Shown one piece after another: positions 52,455 through 60,491 of a stretch of DNA of 64,000 nt (its first letter is position 1; each line of letters opens with the position of its first letter). Origin of the DNA: Burkholderiaceae bacterium (GTDB taxonomy: Bacteria; Pseudomonadota; Gammaproteobacteria; Burkholderiales; Burkholderiaceae_C). Position numbers and translations under genes: made by a program. The notes under the pieces were generated by a model. The model had not been told where the DNA came from, made no database searches, and was given only the letters and a program-made list of their open reading frames with translations. The stretch lies in contig JACKLJ010000004.1 in NCBI GenBank assembly GCA_024235955.1, positions 1 through 64,000 of the forward strand. The letters are read 5' to 3'.

Positions 52455-52868
52455 TCAGCCGCCGTAGAGCTTTTCGGTGGGGCCGGTGGCGGGCGCCAGC
52501 GAGCCGTCGGGCTGCAGCGTGGTCTCGAACGGCGTGAGCAGCCACACCTCGCGAATCACCCCCATCGGATCGCGCAGGTAGTTGACGGTGTAGGTCTGGC
52601 CGATCAGCGAGCTGGTCAGCACCAGCATGTTGAGCTCGTTGTGCACGCGGGCGCCGGGCGTGAGCGGCTCCGTGGCGCCGTCGAGCGAAACCTCTTGCAG
52701 CGCCAGGAACTGCATGGTCCCGCGCTGCGTCTTCTGCGGGAAGACGCGGCCACGCTGGGTCTGGTTCTGGGCCAGCGTTTCAGAGGAAAAAAGCATGCCA
52801 GCCGGCACCAGGCAGGCGCAGGCAGCTATGAAAAAGAGAGTCCTGGCGGACTTCAGGCAGCGGTTCAT
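52455..52868 (-). CDS. Secreted hypothetical protein; signal peptide partly repeat-encoded
   Basis: A 137-residue exported protein. The N-terminus MNRCLKSARTLFFIAACACL is followed by VPAGMLFSSETLAQ, a signal peptide with the likely cut after LAQ. The hydrophobic IAACACL comes from dispersed repeat copy 17 (52795-52835). The mature part (RTLEEV-like TMQFLALQEVSLDGATEPLT, then YTVNYLRDPMGVIREVWLLT) has no recognised domain. It lies between miaB and the esterase gene on the same strand, about 100 bp from each. Confidence 0.7.
   Translation of the reverse strand: MNRCLKSARTLFFIAACACLVPAGMLFSSETLAQNQTQRGRVFPQKTQRGTMQFLALQEVSLDGATEPLTPGARVHNELNMLVLTSSLIGQTYTVNYLRDPMGVIREVWLLTPFETTLQPDGSLAPATGPTEKLYGG
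52795..52835 (-). repeat. Dispersed 60-bp repeat, copy 17 (in a signal peptide)
   Basis: The reverse strand has tcatagctgcctgcgcctgc, then ctggtgccggctggcat. Its core is read as IAACACL, the hydrophobic centre of the secreted protein's signal peptide. Confidence 0.7.
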
Positions 52869-52982
52869 GGTGTTGATCCAGAGGCTGTGACGAAGCCGGG
52901 AGTCTAGCCTGTCCGCCCCTGGCGGGCGCGTGCCAGCGTACTCGGGCGTGCAATCGGTCACGGGTGGCGTGGTGGCCAGCCT

Positions 52983-53915
52983 TCAGGGGCGCGTCAGGTG
53001 CGCGTCGATGAAGGCGTCCACCGCCTGCGTGTACGGCCCGGGCAGGCCGAGCAGGCCGTTGATCTGCCCGTGAGGCAGCGGCTGCGGCAGCACCTGTGCC
53101 ACGCCGCCCTGGGCGCGCACCGCGTCGGCCAGGCGCCGTGACTGCGCGCAGGGGTCGTCACGCCTGACGGAACTGCACACCAGCAGCAGCGGCGGCCCGC
53201 CGGGCGCCAGCCGCGCCATGGGGGAGACAGCGCGCCACTGCGCCGGGTCGCTGCCGAAGGCGCGGTCGTACATGGGCATGTGGCGGCGCTGCATCAGCGC
53301 CTCGGTGTCGAGCGCGGCGCTGTCCAGGGCCACCGTGGCCGCCCAGGGCCGGGCGCCGCCCTCGCGCGCCAGCGCGGGCGAGGCACTGAGCAGCGCCACC
53401 AGGTGGGCCCCCGCCGAGTGACCCATCAGCACGACGCGCGATGGATCGCCGCCCCAGCCCGGCGCCTGCGCCTGCACGGCAGCCAGCGCGTGGGCGATGT
53501 CCTGCGCCTGCTCGGCCACCGTCACCTGCGGCACCAGCCGGTAGCCGACGGACACCAGCACGAAGCCGCGCTCGCGCACCCAGTGGTCGATCTTCTCGTC
53601 CACCACCGGGGCTGCCGATTTGCTGCCAAACATCCAGGCGCCGCCGTGCACCATCACCAGCACGGGCGCGTGGCGGGCGCCCTCGGGGCGGTAGACGTCG
53701 AGCCGCTGGGCCGGATTGGGGCCGTAGGGCAGGTCGGCCATGCGCTGCACGCCGGCCGGCACCACGGGCGAGCCGACGGGGATCTGCCGGCCGCCGCGCC
53801 AGGGCATCGGGTTCTGGGCCTGGCACGCGGTGGCCGCCAGGGCCATGGTCAGCGCCAGGGCCCAGGTGGCCAGCGGCCGAGGGCGTTTCGGCTGGCGTCG
53901 TGTTGAGGGCTCCAT
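52983..53915 (-). CDS. Exported alpha/beta-hydrolase (BD-FAE/carboxylesterase type)
   Basis: A 310-residue protein. The signal ATWALALTMALAATACQAQ is lipoprotein-like. The oxyanion motif is VLVMVHGGAWMFGSK (HGG). The nucleophile elbow is RVVLMGHSAGAHLVALLSAS (GHSAG). The catalytic Asp lies in SSVRRDDPCAQS and the His in QPLPHGQINGLLG. This order resembles feruloyl- and short-chain esterases of the BD-FAE family. ATG 53915 has a ggaga Shine-Dalgarno. ATG 53942 overlaps the EF-hand gene end and would couple the two. Confidence 0.87.
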   Translation of the reverse strand: MEPSTRRQPKRPRPLATWALALTMALAATACQAQNPMPWRGGRQIPVGSPVVPAGVQRMADLPYGPNPAQRLDVYRPEGARHAPVLVMVHGGAWMFGSKSAAPVVDEKIDHWVRERGFVLVSVGYRLVPQVTVAEQAQDIAHALAAVQAQAPGWGGDPSRVVLMGHSAGAHLVALLSASPALAREGGARPWAATVALDSAALDTEALMQRRHMPMYDRAFGSDPAQWRAVSPMARLAPGGPPLLLVCSSVRRDDPCAQSRRLADAVRAQGGVAQVLPQPLPHGQINGLLGLPGPYTQAVDAFIDAHLTRP

Positions 53916-53928
53916 TGGGGTCTCCGTT

Positions 53929-54243
53929 TCAGTTGCCGGCACCCTGGCGGCGGCTGCGCCGGGTGCTGGCCGCGTAGGCCTCGATCTGCTGCATGGTCAC
54001 GGCGCCAGTGTGCGCGGTGTCGATGGCGTCAAAGTTGCGGTACACCCAGGGCATGTGGCCCTTGGCCTCGTCGCGCGTGAGGCGGCCGTCCACGTTGGTG
54101 TCGGCCGCGCCGAAGCGCTGGTGCGCCTCGGTGCGCAGCTTCTCGGCCCGGGCGGGGGCGGGCTGCTGGGCCTGGGCCTGGGCGCTGGTCGCGCAGAGGG
54201 TGGCCAGCAAGAGCAGGGCAGGCAGGATGGGCATGGTGGTCAT
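53929..54243 (-). CDS. EF-hand domain exported protein
   Basis: A 104-residue protein. A signal peptide (ILPALLLLATLCATSAQAQA) is followed by two EF-hand calcium loops. The first, DTNVDGRLTRDEA, keeps the D-x-N-x-D-G pattern and the Glu at position 12. The second, DTAHTGAVTMQQI, is degenerate. It lies immediately before the esterase gene on the same strand, so calcium binding may relate to a secreted product of that gene. This is inference. Confidence 0.82.
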   Translation of the reverse strand: MTTMPILPALLLLATLCATSAQAQAQQPAPARAEKLRTEAHQRFGAADTNVDGRLTRDEAKGHMPWVYRNFDAIDTAHTGAVTMQQIEAYAASTRRSRRQGAGN

Positions 54244-54262
54244 GGCATCGGCTCCGGCGGGT

Positions 54263-54805
54263 TCAGCGGCAGGCGATCACCGCGCCACTGGCGTTGTAGC
54301 AGGTGGTGCTGCGCGTTCGCCCGGTGTCGCTGTTGTAGCTGGTGCTGCTCTGCACGCTGTTGCCGGTGCTGGCGCTGGTGGCCGTGGTGCTGCGGGCCTG
54401 GTTGACGTTGCCGTCGGCGTCGCGGGTGGCGCTGCCGCTGGACTGGACGTTGCCGCGCGCATTGCTGGCGGTGAAGCCGCTGGCGTGGCTGGCCGAGCCG
54501 TCAGCGTTCAGCTGCGTGCGGCCGGCGCGCTGGCCGGTACCGCCGTTGGGGCCCGTGAACCGGCTCGCGCCACCCAGCACCGCGTTGCCCTGGCTGTCGG
54601 TGGCGATGCCGCGCGCCGACTGCCATTGCCCGCCGTTCGGGCCGTGACGGTTGGCCAGGGTGGCGGCGGTGGTGCCGCCGGCCGCATTGGGGCGCACTAC
54701 GCGGTGGGCGCCGGCTTCGGCCGGGGCGGCGGCGCCCAACAGGGCGAGAGCCAGAGCGGCTGTCGCCGATGCGGTGGCCAGCAGGGGGAGGCGGTGGGTC
54801 GTCAT
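54263..54805 (-). CDS. Exported Ser/Thr/Asn/Gly-rich hypothetical protein
   Basis: A 180-residue protein. MTTHRLPLLATASATAALAL is a signal peptide with a probable cut near AEA. The mature part has few charges and imperfect repeats of the kind NADGSASHASGFTASNARGN, NVQSSGSATRDADGNVNQAR and TSYNSDTGRTRSTTCYNASG, which could form a beta-rich secreted protein. A pair of cysteines near the end (CYNASGAVIAC) could form a disulfide. No family is recognised. It is in line with the EF-hand and esterase genes, 19 bp from the former. Confidence 0.7.
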   Translation of the reverse strand: MTTHRLPLLATASATAALALALLGAAAPAEAGAHRVVRPNAAGGTTAATLANRHGPNGGQWQSARGIATDSQGNAVLGGASRFTGPNGGTGQRAGRTQLNADGSASHASGFTASNARGNVQSSGSATRDADGNVNQARSTTATSASTGNSVQSSTSYNSDTGRTRSTTCYNASGAVIACR

Positions 54806-54978
54806 GGCAATTCCTTTCAGAAAGCGGGGAAGGTGTTGCCATGGTGGCGTGCGGATGTGAGCGAATCATCTCGCCGTGCAGGGATTTGATGACCATGGGT
54901 GACGGCGCGCCGCGGCTGTCATGGTTTGTCATGATTTCCCAAGTCCGCCTGCCGGGTCTTCGCGGCTACGATGCCGCC

Positions 54979-55698
54979 ATGGACGAGCCGCTTGCCCGCA
55001 TCCTGATCGCCGACGACGAGGCCGACCTGCGTGCGCTGCTGCAGCGCTACCTGGGCGACCAGGGCTACGCGGTGCGTGCGGTGGAAAGCGCGGCCCCGCT
55101 GGACCGCCTGCTGGCGCGCGAGCGCTTCGACGTGCTGGTGCTCGACGTGATGATGCCGGGCGAGGACGGGCTGGCCGCCTGCCGCCGCCTGCGCGCGCAG
55201 GGCGAGACCATCCCCATCGTCATGCTCACCGCCCGCGGCGACCCGGTGGACCGCATCGTCGGCCTGGAGATGGGCGCCGACGACTACCTGCCCAAGCCCT
55301 TCAACCCGCGCGAGCTGCTGGCGCGCATCCAGGCATTGGTGCGGCGCCAGCGCATCCTGGGCGCCCATGCCGGGCCCATGGCCGAGGAGGGCGAGATCGC
55401 CTTCGGCGACCATGTGCTGAACCTGGGCCGCCGCAGCCTGCGCAGGGCCGGCCAGGAGCAACCCCTGACCACTGGCGAGTTCGGCCTGCTGGCCGCCTTC
55501 GCCCAGCATCCCAACCGGCCGCTGGGGCGCGATCGCCTGCTGGAGCTGGCCCGCGGCCGCGACCACGAAGCCACCGACCGAAGCATCGACGTGCAGGTGA
55601 TGCGCCTGCGCAAGCTGATCGAGGCCGATCCCGCGCAGCCGCGCCACATCCGCACCGTGTGGGGCGTGGGCTACGTGTTCGTGCCCGATCCCGCCTGA
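54979..55698 (+). CDS. OmpR-family response regulator
   Basis: A 239-residue two-component regulator. The receiver has RILIADDEADLRALLQRYLG, phospho-Asp in VLVLDVMMPGEDGLAA and Lys in DDYLPKPFNPRELLARI. The C-terminal winged helix-turn-helix has the family's TTGEFGLLAAFAQHPNRPLG and RSIDVQVMRLRKLIEADP, then WGVGYVF. The histidine kinase gene follows 5 bp later, so it is an OmpR/EnvZ-type pair. The signal is unknown. Confidence 0.94.
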   Translation: MDEPLARILIADDEADLRALLQRYLGDQGYAVRAVESAAPLDRLLARERFDVLVLDVMMPGEDGLAACRRLRAQGETIPIVMLTARGDPVDRIVGLEMGADDYLPKPFNPRELLARIQALVRRQRILGAHAGPMAEEGEIAFGDHVLNLGRRSLRRAGQEQPLTTGEFGLLAAFAQHPNRPLGRDRLLELARGRDHEATDRSIDVQVMRLRKLIEADPAQPRHIRTVWGVGYVFVPDPA

Positions 55699-55703
55699 CC
55701 GCC

Positions 55704-57029
55704 ATGAACTGGCCCCGCAGCCTGCTGGCGCGCAACGCGCTGCTGATCGTGGCGCTGATCGTGCTGGGCCAGCTGGGCGGTGCGCTGCTGATGCGGCAGA
55801 TGGTGGTGCTGCCCCGGATGGCGCAGACGGCCGACGGCGTGGCGCGCACGCTGGGCGCCATTCGCGCCGGGTTGGCCGCGCTGCCGCCGGCCGAGCGCGG
55901 GGCCTTCGTCGATGCCTTCAATGCCCGGGCACGCGCCGCGCTGGCGGCGGAGCAGCGCAACCCGCTGCCGCCGCCGCGGGTGTTGCTGGCACCGCTGGAG
56001 CGTCGCTTCGTGCGCCAGGTGTCGGAGCGGCTGGAGGGCCAGGGCATCGACGTGGTTTGGCGGCGCGACGCCGGCGGCAGCCTGGCGCTGCGCCTGGCCA
56101 TGGACGGTGTCGACCAGTGGGTGGTGCTGCCCGGCGTGCTGCCGCTGCGCGAGTTTTCCGGCGCCTGGCTGGCGATCACGCTGGGCAGCGTGCTGCTGGG
56201 CATCCTGGGAGCGCTGTGGTTCCAGCAGCGGCTCAACCGGCCGCTGGCGCGCGTGGTTCAGGCCTCGCGCACGCTGGCCGCCGGCCGCGTGCCGGAACCC
56301 TTGTCGGAAGACGGGCCGACCGAGGTCGCCACCGTCAGCCGCAGCTTCAACCAGCTGGTGGCCAGCCTGCAGCGGACCGAGCGCGAGCGCGCGCTGATGC
56401 TGGCCGGCCTGTCACATGATTTGCGCACGCCGCTGACCAAGCTGCGCCTGGGGGTGGAGATCCTCGCGCCGCGCGCCGAGCCGGAGCTGATGGCCAGCCT
56501 GACCCGCAGCGTGGAGGAACTGGACGCCATCGTCGGCCAGTTCCTGGATTTCGCGCGCGGTGAGGGCGACGAGGCGCTGCAGCCGCTGGATCTGAACCGC
56601 CTGGCGGCCGAGGTCTGCGCCGCCCAGGTCGACCACGGCCGCGCGCCCGTGCTGGAGACGACGCAAAGCCTCCCGGTGGTGGCCGCGCGGCCCGTCGCGC
56701 TGCGCCGCGCGCTCGACAACCTGGCGGAGAACGCCTTCCGCCACGGCCGGCCGCCCGTCACGCTGCGCACCGGCCATGCGGCAGGGCAGGTGTGGATCGA
56801 GGTGGAAGACTGCGGCCCGGGCATCCCGGCGGCGCAGGCCGAGGCGCTGAAGCAGCCTTTCCGCCGTGCCGGCGAGGCGCGCTCGGGCAGCGCCGGCGCC
56901 GGGCTGGGCCTGGCCATCGTGGACCGCATCGTGCGCGGCCACGGCGGCCGCCTGGAACTGCTGCCGGGCACACAGGGCGGCCTGCGCGCCCGCATGAGCC
57001 TGCCCGCGGGCGACGGCGAACGGGCCTGA
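55704..57029 (+). CDS. EnvZ-like sensor histidine kinase
   Basis: A 441-residue membrane kinase. The first helix is ARNALLIVALIVLGQLGGAL. A periplasmic loop of about 120 residues follows, then the second helix WLAITLGSVLLGILGALWF and a HAMP region. The phosphoacceptor is LSHDLRTPLTKLRLGVEILA. The ATPase domain has the N-box DNLAENAFRHG, G1 DCGPGIPAAQ and G2 GSAGAGLGLAIVDRIV. The architecture is EnvZ-like, and the partner is the adjacent OmpR-type regulator. Confidence 0.94.
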   Translation: MNWPRSLLARNALLIVALIVLGQLGGALLMRQMVVLPRMAQTADGVARTLGAIRAGLAALPPAERGAFVDAFNARARAALAAEQRNPLPPPRVLLAPLERRFVRQVSERLEGQGIDVVWRRDAGGSLALRLAMDGVDQWVVLPGVLPLREFSGAWLAITLGSVLLGILGALWFQQRLNRPLARVVQASRTLAAGRVPEPLSEDGPTEVATVSRSFNQLVASLQRTERERALMLAGLSHDLRTPLTKLRLGVEILAPRAEPELMASLTRSVEELDAIVGQFLDFARGEGDEALQPLDLNRLAAEVCAAQVDHGRAPVLETTQSLPVVAARPVALRRALDNLAENAFRHGRPPVTLRTGHAAGQVWIEVEDCGPGIPAAQAEALKQPFRRAGEARSGSAGAGLGLAIVDRIVRGHGGRLELLPGTQGGLRARMSLPAGDGERA

Positions 57030-57060
57030 GACGCGCCGGGCCGGTCGGGCGTGCCGGGCG

Positions 57061-57639
57061 TCAGAAGCCCAGGCTGGAGCCGGCGCCCAGCAAGGTGGCC
57101 ACGCCCAGCAGCGCGAAGATGGCGGCGGCGATGCCGTGCACCAGCTTCATCGGGATCTTCGTCGCCAGCTTGTCGCCCACGAACACGGCCGGCACATCGG
57201 CGATCAGCATGCCCAGCGTGGTGCCGATCACCACCAGCACCGGCGTGGCGTAGTGCGCAGCCATGGCCACCGTGGCAATCTGGGTCTTGTCGCCCATTTC
57301 GGCCAGGAAGAAGGTGATCAGCGTGGCGCCGAACACGCCGAAGCGCCTGGCCACCTGGGTCTCGTCGTCTTCGATCTCGTCGGGGATGAGGGTCCAGATC
57401 GCCATGGCGATGAAGGACACGCCGAGCACCCAGCGCAGCACCTGCGGGCTCAGCATAGCGGTGATCCAGGCGCCCAGGGCGCCCGCCAGGCCGTGGTTGA
57501 CGATGGTGGCCGCCAGGATGCCCAGGATGATGGGCACCGGCTTCTTGAAGCGCGCGGCGAGGATGAAGGCGAGCAGTTGCGTCTTGTCGCCGATTTCGGC
57601 CAGGGCGACGACGCCGGTGGAGACGAGGAGGGCTTCCAT
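57061..57639 (-). CDS. TMEM165/GDT1 (UPF0016) manganese exporter
   Basis: A 192-residue protein with six helices in two inverted repeats. Each repeat has the E-x-G-D-K-(T/S) motif: ALAEIGDKTQLLAFILAARF near the start and FFLAEMGDKTQIATVAMAAH in the middle. These motifs bind divalent cations. Family members (MneA-type) export Mn2+ from the cytoplasm. A yybP-ykoY manganese riboswitch lies directly upstream, which fits Mn-induced expression. ATG 57639 is chosen. The codon start is followed by EALLVSTGVVA in the first helix. Confidence 0.95.
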   Translation of the reverse strand: MEALLVSTGVVALAEIGDKTQLLAFILAARFKKPVPIILGILAATIVNHGLAGALGAWITAMLSPQVLRWVLGVSFIAMAIWTLIPDEIEDDETQVARRFGVFGATLITFFLAEMGDKTQIATVAMAAHYATPVLVVIGTTLGMLIADVPAVFVGDKLATKIPMKLVHGIAAAIFALLGVATLLGAGSSLGF

Positions 57640-57708
57640 GAAAGGATCCTGGCCGGTGTTGCGGACGATTGACCACCACGCTTCCCCGGCCGTGTTCGGA
57701 GGCGTCGT

Positions 57709-57817
57709 GGTCAAAGGTCTTGCCAGGCTCGGGAACTGCTTGCGCCATGGCCTGCGGGCCAAGCGTGTTGACGCAAGCCTCTTCGGGTGACCGAAGAGCG
57801 GCTACTCCCCAATGACC
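57709..57817 (-). ncRNA. yybP-ykoY manganese riboswitch
   Basis: On the minus strand the conserved ggggagtagcc (rc of 57800-57810) is followed by the stem-loop ctcttcggtcacccgaagag, then gcttgcgtcaac, and finally the conserved gacctttgacc. The outer stem P1 is ggtca/tgacc (57813-57817 with 57709-57713). This order is the yybP-ykoY aptamer. Immediately downstream, gaccacgacgcctcc and ggaagcgtggtggtc (57671-57712) can form a hairpin that overlaps the P1 3' strand, giving a plausible switch for the exporter gene. Confidence 0.93.
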
Positions 57818-57889
57818 GGGCGATTGTAGCCGTGGCGCGGCGGCGCGCCCGTGCGGCGGATGTGTCGCAAGGCGCGCCCGGGCAAGAAA

Positions 57890-57914
57890 AAACCAGCCGC
57901 TGGGGCTGGTTTTC
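57890..57914. terminator. Rho-independent terminator at the edge of the accessory segment
   Basis: The stem aaaccagcc (57890-57898) / ggctggttt (57904-57912) has a five-base loop and T/A runs on both sides. It stands between the riboswitch and the AT-richer segment and does not follow an obvious plus-strand gene. On the minus strand it could end a transcript from the accessory region. Confidence 0.8.
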
Positions 57915-58204
57915 TGGTGTTTGTGGGGGACACGGAACCGAACCCGCGCCCGCATTCAGGGTCAAATAGTAACGCACGGTCCTTGAGGGCGTGGATTCGA
58001 CAATTTGGCCGCCGACACAAGACTTATCGAGCTCGAAAGGGCCTGCTACGCCTCGAGGGTTAATGGCCCAGGCGCGAGTCCCTGGTCGTACATCAGGCGC
58101 TGCAACACGTTGGCGTGTTCGGCTGGAATGGACAACGTAAGTATTCCGCCTGCGACAGCGGCCTACCCGCCCCACGAGTGTGAAGGTACCGCGCAAGTTG
58201 GTGT
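57915..58204. other. Gene-free start of the accessory segment
   Basis: No intact gene is visible. At 57918-57958 the minus strand reads like a tRNA/tmRNA 3' end (gcgggttcggttccg, then cccccacaaacacca), but the expected T-stem does not pair. On the minus strand at 58059-58168, AAVAGGILTLSIPAEHANVL then QRLMYDQGLAPG is protein-like but lacks a start codon and has stops at both ends, so it may be a gene remnant. Confidence 0.4.
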
Positions 58205-58561
58205 TCATTGCTGAAGCCGCCCGAAGTCAGAAAACGGAAATGGGCATATGGCCGGGGCAGCGCACAGTCGCAGTGCCCCGTCTTGCCCATCGTGCGCGGT
58301 GAACTCGTCGCCCCAATACAGCCCGAGGCGGGAGAACAGCCCCATCAGTCGTTCGGCAGGGCGATAGCGATTGCCGCTAAGCGACACAATGCCAACTTCT
58401 TCCTGATCCCAGTCCTTGCAGCGCTCTACATCGAGGCCACCGTCTTCGTTCCAGAAGGGACCACCGGATTCTCCGTCGACGGGAAACTCGAGAGCAACCT
58501 CTGACGCACCGTCAACAACACTGCAAAAGGCGCTCGGGAATGATTCGGCTTGAGTTTTCAT
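58205..58561 (-). CDS. Hypothetical protein in accessory segment
   Basis: A 118-residue acidic protein from ATG 58561 (MKTQAESFPSAFCSVVDGAS). A TTG four codons upstream is also open. It has several Trp, Cys and acidic residues (WDQEEVGIVSLSGNRYRPAE, then DEFTAHDGQDGALRLCAAP). The composition is lower in Ala/Gly and GC than chromosomal neighbours, fitting recent acquisition. It resembles small immunity-like proteins in size and acidity, but no domain is recognised and no toxin is adjacent. It is co-directional with three other small genes further along on the minus strand. Confidence 0.55.
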   Translation of the reverse strand: MKTQAESFPSAFCSVVDGASEVALEFPVDGESGGPFWNEDGGLDVERCKDWDQEEVGIVSLSGNRYRPAERLMGLFSRLGLYWGDEFTAHDGQDGALRLCAAPAICPFPFSDFGRLQQ

Positions 58562-58713
58562 GCGACCCCACAACTACGTCTATCTGGCTGGTGGACTACC
58601 ACCTTTGTGCGAACCGCCATCCGGTCTGACTGCAGGCTTGGGGGGAAATCCGGGGAACAGCGAGACAAAAAAGCGTCGCGGCCATTGCCTGCACAAGGGC
58701 GGCTGGCCTGCTC

Positions 58714-59361
58714 TTATTGCCTCGTCAGCGCCTCGAAGGATGGCTTCAGCGACTCGATCTTCGCCATCAGTGCAGTGGGAACTTTCACCACTCGGCCTGC
58801 GGCCATCGAACTCTCCGATTTCAGGATGAGCTTTGCTGCTCGATCTTCGCCGGGTGGATAGAGGAACCCAGGGCCTAAATTCGTCTCGACCTCGTATACG
58901 CTGTGATAGATCCGGATCCACACACCCCGCCGCGTGACACCTTTGATGTCCAGAATGCGTATGGCTCGATGCTTCTCGGGTGGCCATGTGCCCACAAGCC
59001 AGCCATCCAAGCACGATACGCAGTACGTGGCACCAACGCTGACGGCAATTTCGCGTAGACGCTCCGCACGTGGTCCGAATTGCCTTTGCGGAGCCTCATC
59101 CTCGGACGTCTCCGGATCATCGATAGCTTCCATTGAGCCTTCCTCGATCTCGGCGTCCCGCTCCGAAACCCAGGTCAAAAGCGCCTTGGTGCTCATGACC
59201 TCCTTGACCGGCTTGGCTGCGATGGTTCCGGAGAAGTCTGTCCCCTCGACGATCAGCTCCCATCGATTGTTGCCGCGGTATCGAAGGTACTCGTCCCAAG
59301 ATTCGTTGCGTCCCGGAGCATCTAATAGCTCTCCGTGAAACAGGAATTGGCGATCACTCAT
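58714..59361 (-). CDS. Hypothetical protein in accessory segment
   Basis: About 215 residues from ATG 59361 (MSDRQFLFHGELLDAPGRNE). ATG 59379 is an alternative six codons upstream. The N-terminal half is acidic (EIEEGSMEAIDDPETSEDEA). The C-terminal half contains YCVSCLDGWLVGTWPPEKHR and GFLYPPGEDRAAKLILKSES. No family is recognised. Codon use is less GC-biased than in the core genes. It lies 32 bp beyond the gene at 59394, possibly in the same operon. Confidence 0.6.
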   Translation of the reverse strand: MSDRQFLFHGELLDAPGRNESWDEYLRYRGNNRWELIVEGTDFSGTIAAKPVKEVMSTKALLTWVSERDAEIEEGSMEAIDDPETSEDEAPQRQFGPRAERLREIAVSVGATYCVSCLDGWLVGTWPPEKHRAIRILDIKGVTRRGVWIRIYHSVYEVETNLGPGFLYPPGEDRAAKLILKSESSMAAGRVVKVPTALMAKIESLKPSFEALTRQ

Positions 59362-59393
59362 TCTTGAGTCAGTTCTCATCGGGTCAGTGGCGT

Positions 59394-59669
59394 TTAGCCT
59401 TGGGCTTGGCCGGTAGCACTCGCGTAGAAGGCACGGCGCTCCGATGCATGCCGTGCCAGATCACGCAGCAACGCACGAGCCTGGAATTCAGTCAGCGGTG
59501 GCTCCACTGGTCTGCGGTACGCATCGCCGAACATGAAAAGCCTTTCATCTTTAGGATCGTAGCCAAGTGGCAACGAACCCTCGAGTTCGACTCGAATCCG
59601 AGATGACCCTGAGATGGTGACCAACCGGACAGGTAGGCCTCGCGGCAGGCTAATAACCTTGCAACCCAT
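59394..59669 (-). CDS. Hypothetical small protein in accessory segment
   Basis: A 91-residue protein from ATG 59669 (MGCKVISLPRGLPVRLVTIS). The middle has GSLPLGYDPKDERLFMFGDA, and the C-terminus is a helix, LTEFQARALLRDLARHASER. It begins 3 bases after the stop of the upstream gene, so coupling is likely. No domain recognised. Confidence 0.6.
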   Translation of the reverse strand: MGCKVISLPRGLPVRLVTISGSSRIRVELEGSLPLGYDPKDERLFMFGDAYRRPVEPPLTEFQARALLRDLARHASERRAFYASATGQAQG

Positions 59670-59671
59670 CG

Positions 59672-59932
59672 TCAAACCAGAGTCTGATCGCGCTGATCGG
59701 CCAGCACGACATCTATTGCCTGACGAATCCGCTTCAACGCTTCACGGTTCACGGTCGTCCTGTATCGAATCTGCGGCTCGTCCGGATTCTTGGCAGTCGC
59801 GAGTGTGCTCGTCACACGAAGCTCGAACTCGCCAGGCAATGCATTTATTGGCCTCAATCTGATCGCATCCCCGTAGGCACCCGAGTTAACGATGTCGCAT
59901 TCGGCACTGTTCGCAGATGACAACGAAAGCAT
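59672..59932 (-). CDS. Hypothetical small protein in accessory segment
   Basis: An 86-residue protein from ATG 59932 (MLSLSSANSAECDIVNSGAY). It is preceded by the good Shine-Dalgarno caggagagg, which is why this start is chosen over ATG 59956. The body has beta-type FELRVTSTLATAKNPDEPQI and ends in a helix, NREALKRIRQAIDVVLADQR. It is first in a run of three co-directional small genes. Function unknown. Confidence 0.6.
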   Translation of the reverse strand: MLSLSSANSAECDIVNSGAYGDAIRLRPINALPGEFELRVTSTLATAKNPDEPQIRYRTTVNREALKRIRQAIDVVLADQRDQTLV

Positions 59933-60037
59933 AGGTCCTCTCCTGTTTAGCCGCATTCGACGGTCTGTCGGGGGCGGTAATCTGGATCAAATCTCCCCAG
60001 TCGTTTGCTTCGCAGCGGGCAGACCACACCATTCGCC

Positions 60038-60466
60038 TTATCTCAGCAAGACCAACCGTGGAACCGCGTCGACGCCGCTCCAAACAAAGCCGTTCTGTTT
60101 GAATCTCGCGCCAAGAACCTTCGCCGCCTCAAGCGTCAACCCGAAAACGAGAAAACTCTCCTCACCGGGCCATTTGTTGGAGGGGTGCTGGCCGATGCCG
60201 AGCAAGTAAGCGAGGCTGCGGCTTGAGAGTCCTTTGGCCAGGGCGGCCTGTTGTGCTGCGTTGGCAGCCTCGTCTGCGACCAGGCTGAACGGATTACAGG
60301 CCGTCATGAAGGCACTGCAATCCGCCTTATGGCGTTTGTGGACGGCAAGCAAGTCTGCGCTGGCCTGCCCCACGCGAAGAGTGAAGCCAGGCTCATCATG
60401 CACGTGGTACTCCGTCTCCAGGTAGGCCTGGATAGTGCGCGGATCGATGGCAGACGCTGAAAACAA
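60038..60466 (-). CDS. DUF3293 domain protein
   Basis: About 142 residues if translation starts at TTG 60466. The family core is clear: PRTIQAYLETEYHVHDEPGF, LRVGQASADLLAVHKRHKAD, CSAFMTACNPFSLVADEAAN and HPSNKWPGEESFLVFGLTLE. It ends DAVPRLVLLR, all typical of DUF3293 (unknown function). No ATG lies in a suitable place. The open frame upstream to 60574 passes through a hairpin and is not family-like. The ggaggg in the hairpin's 3' arm sits six to seven bases before the TTG and could be the ribosome-binding site. Confidence 0.75.
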   Translation of the reverse strand: MFSASAIDPRTIQAYLETEYHVHDEPGFTLRVGQASADLLAVHKRHKADCSAFMTACNPFSLVADEAANAAQQAALAKGLSSRSLAYLLGIGQHPSNKWPGEESFLVFGLTLEAAKVLGARFKQNGFVWSGVDAVPRLVLLR

Positions 60467-60491
60467 AAAGCCCTCCGTTTCAAGGGAGGGC
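60462..60491 (-). terminator. Hairpin with T-run just before the DUF3293 gene
   Basis: On the minus strand gccctccc / ggagggc arms enclose ttgaaac and are followed by tttttgtttt. This looks like a rho-independent terminator, but its 3' arm also contains the only Shine-Dalgarno for the DUF3293 frame. It may be an attenuator or translation-control hairpin. Confidence 0.65.
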
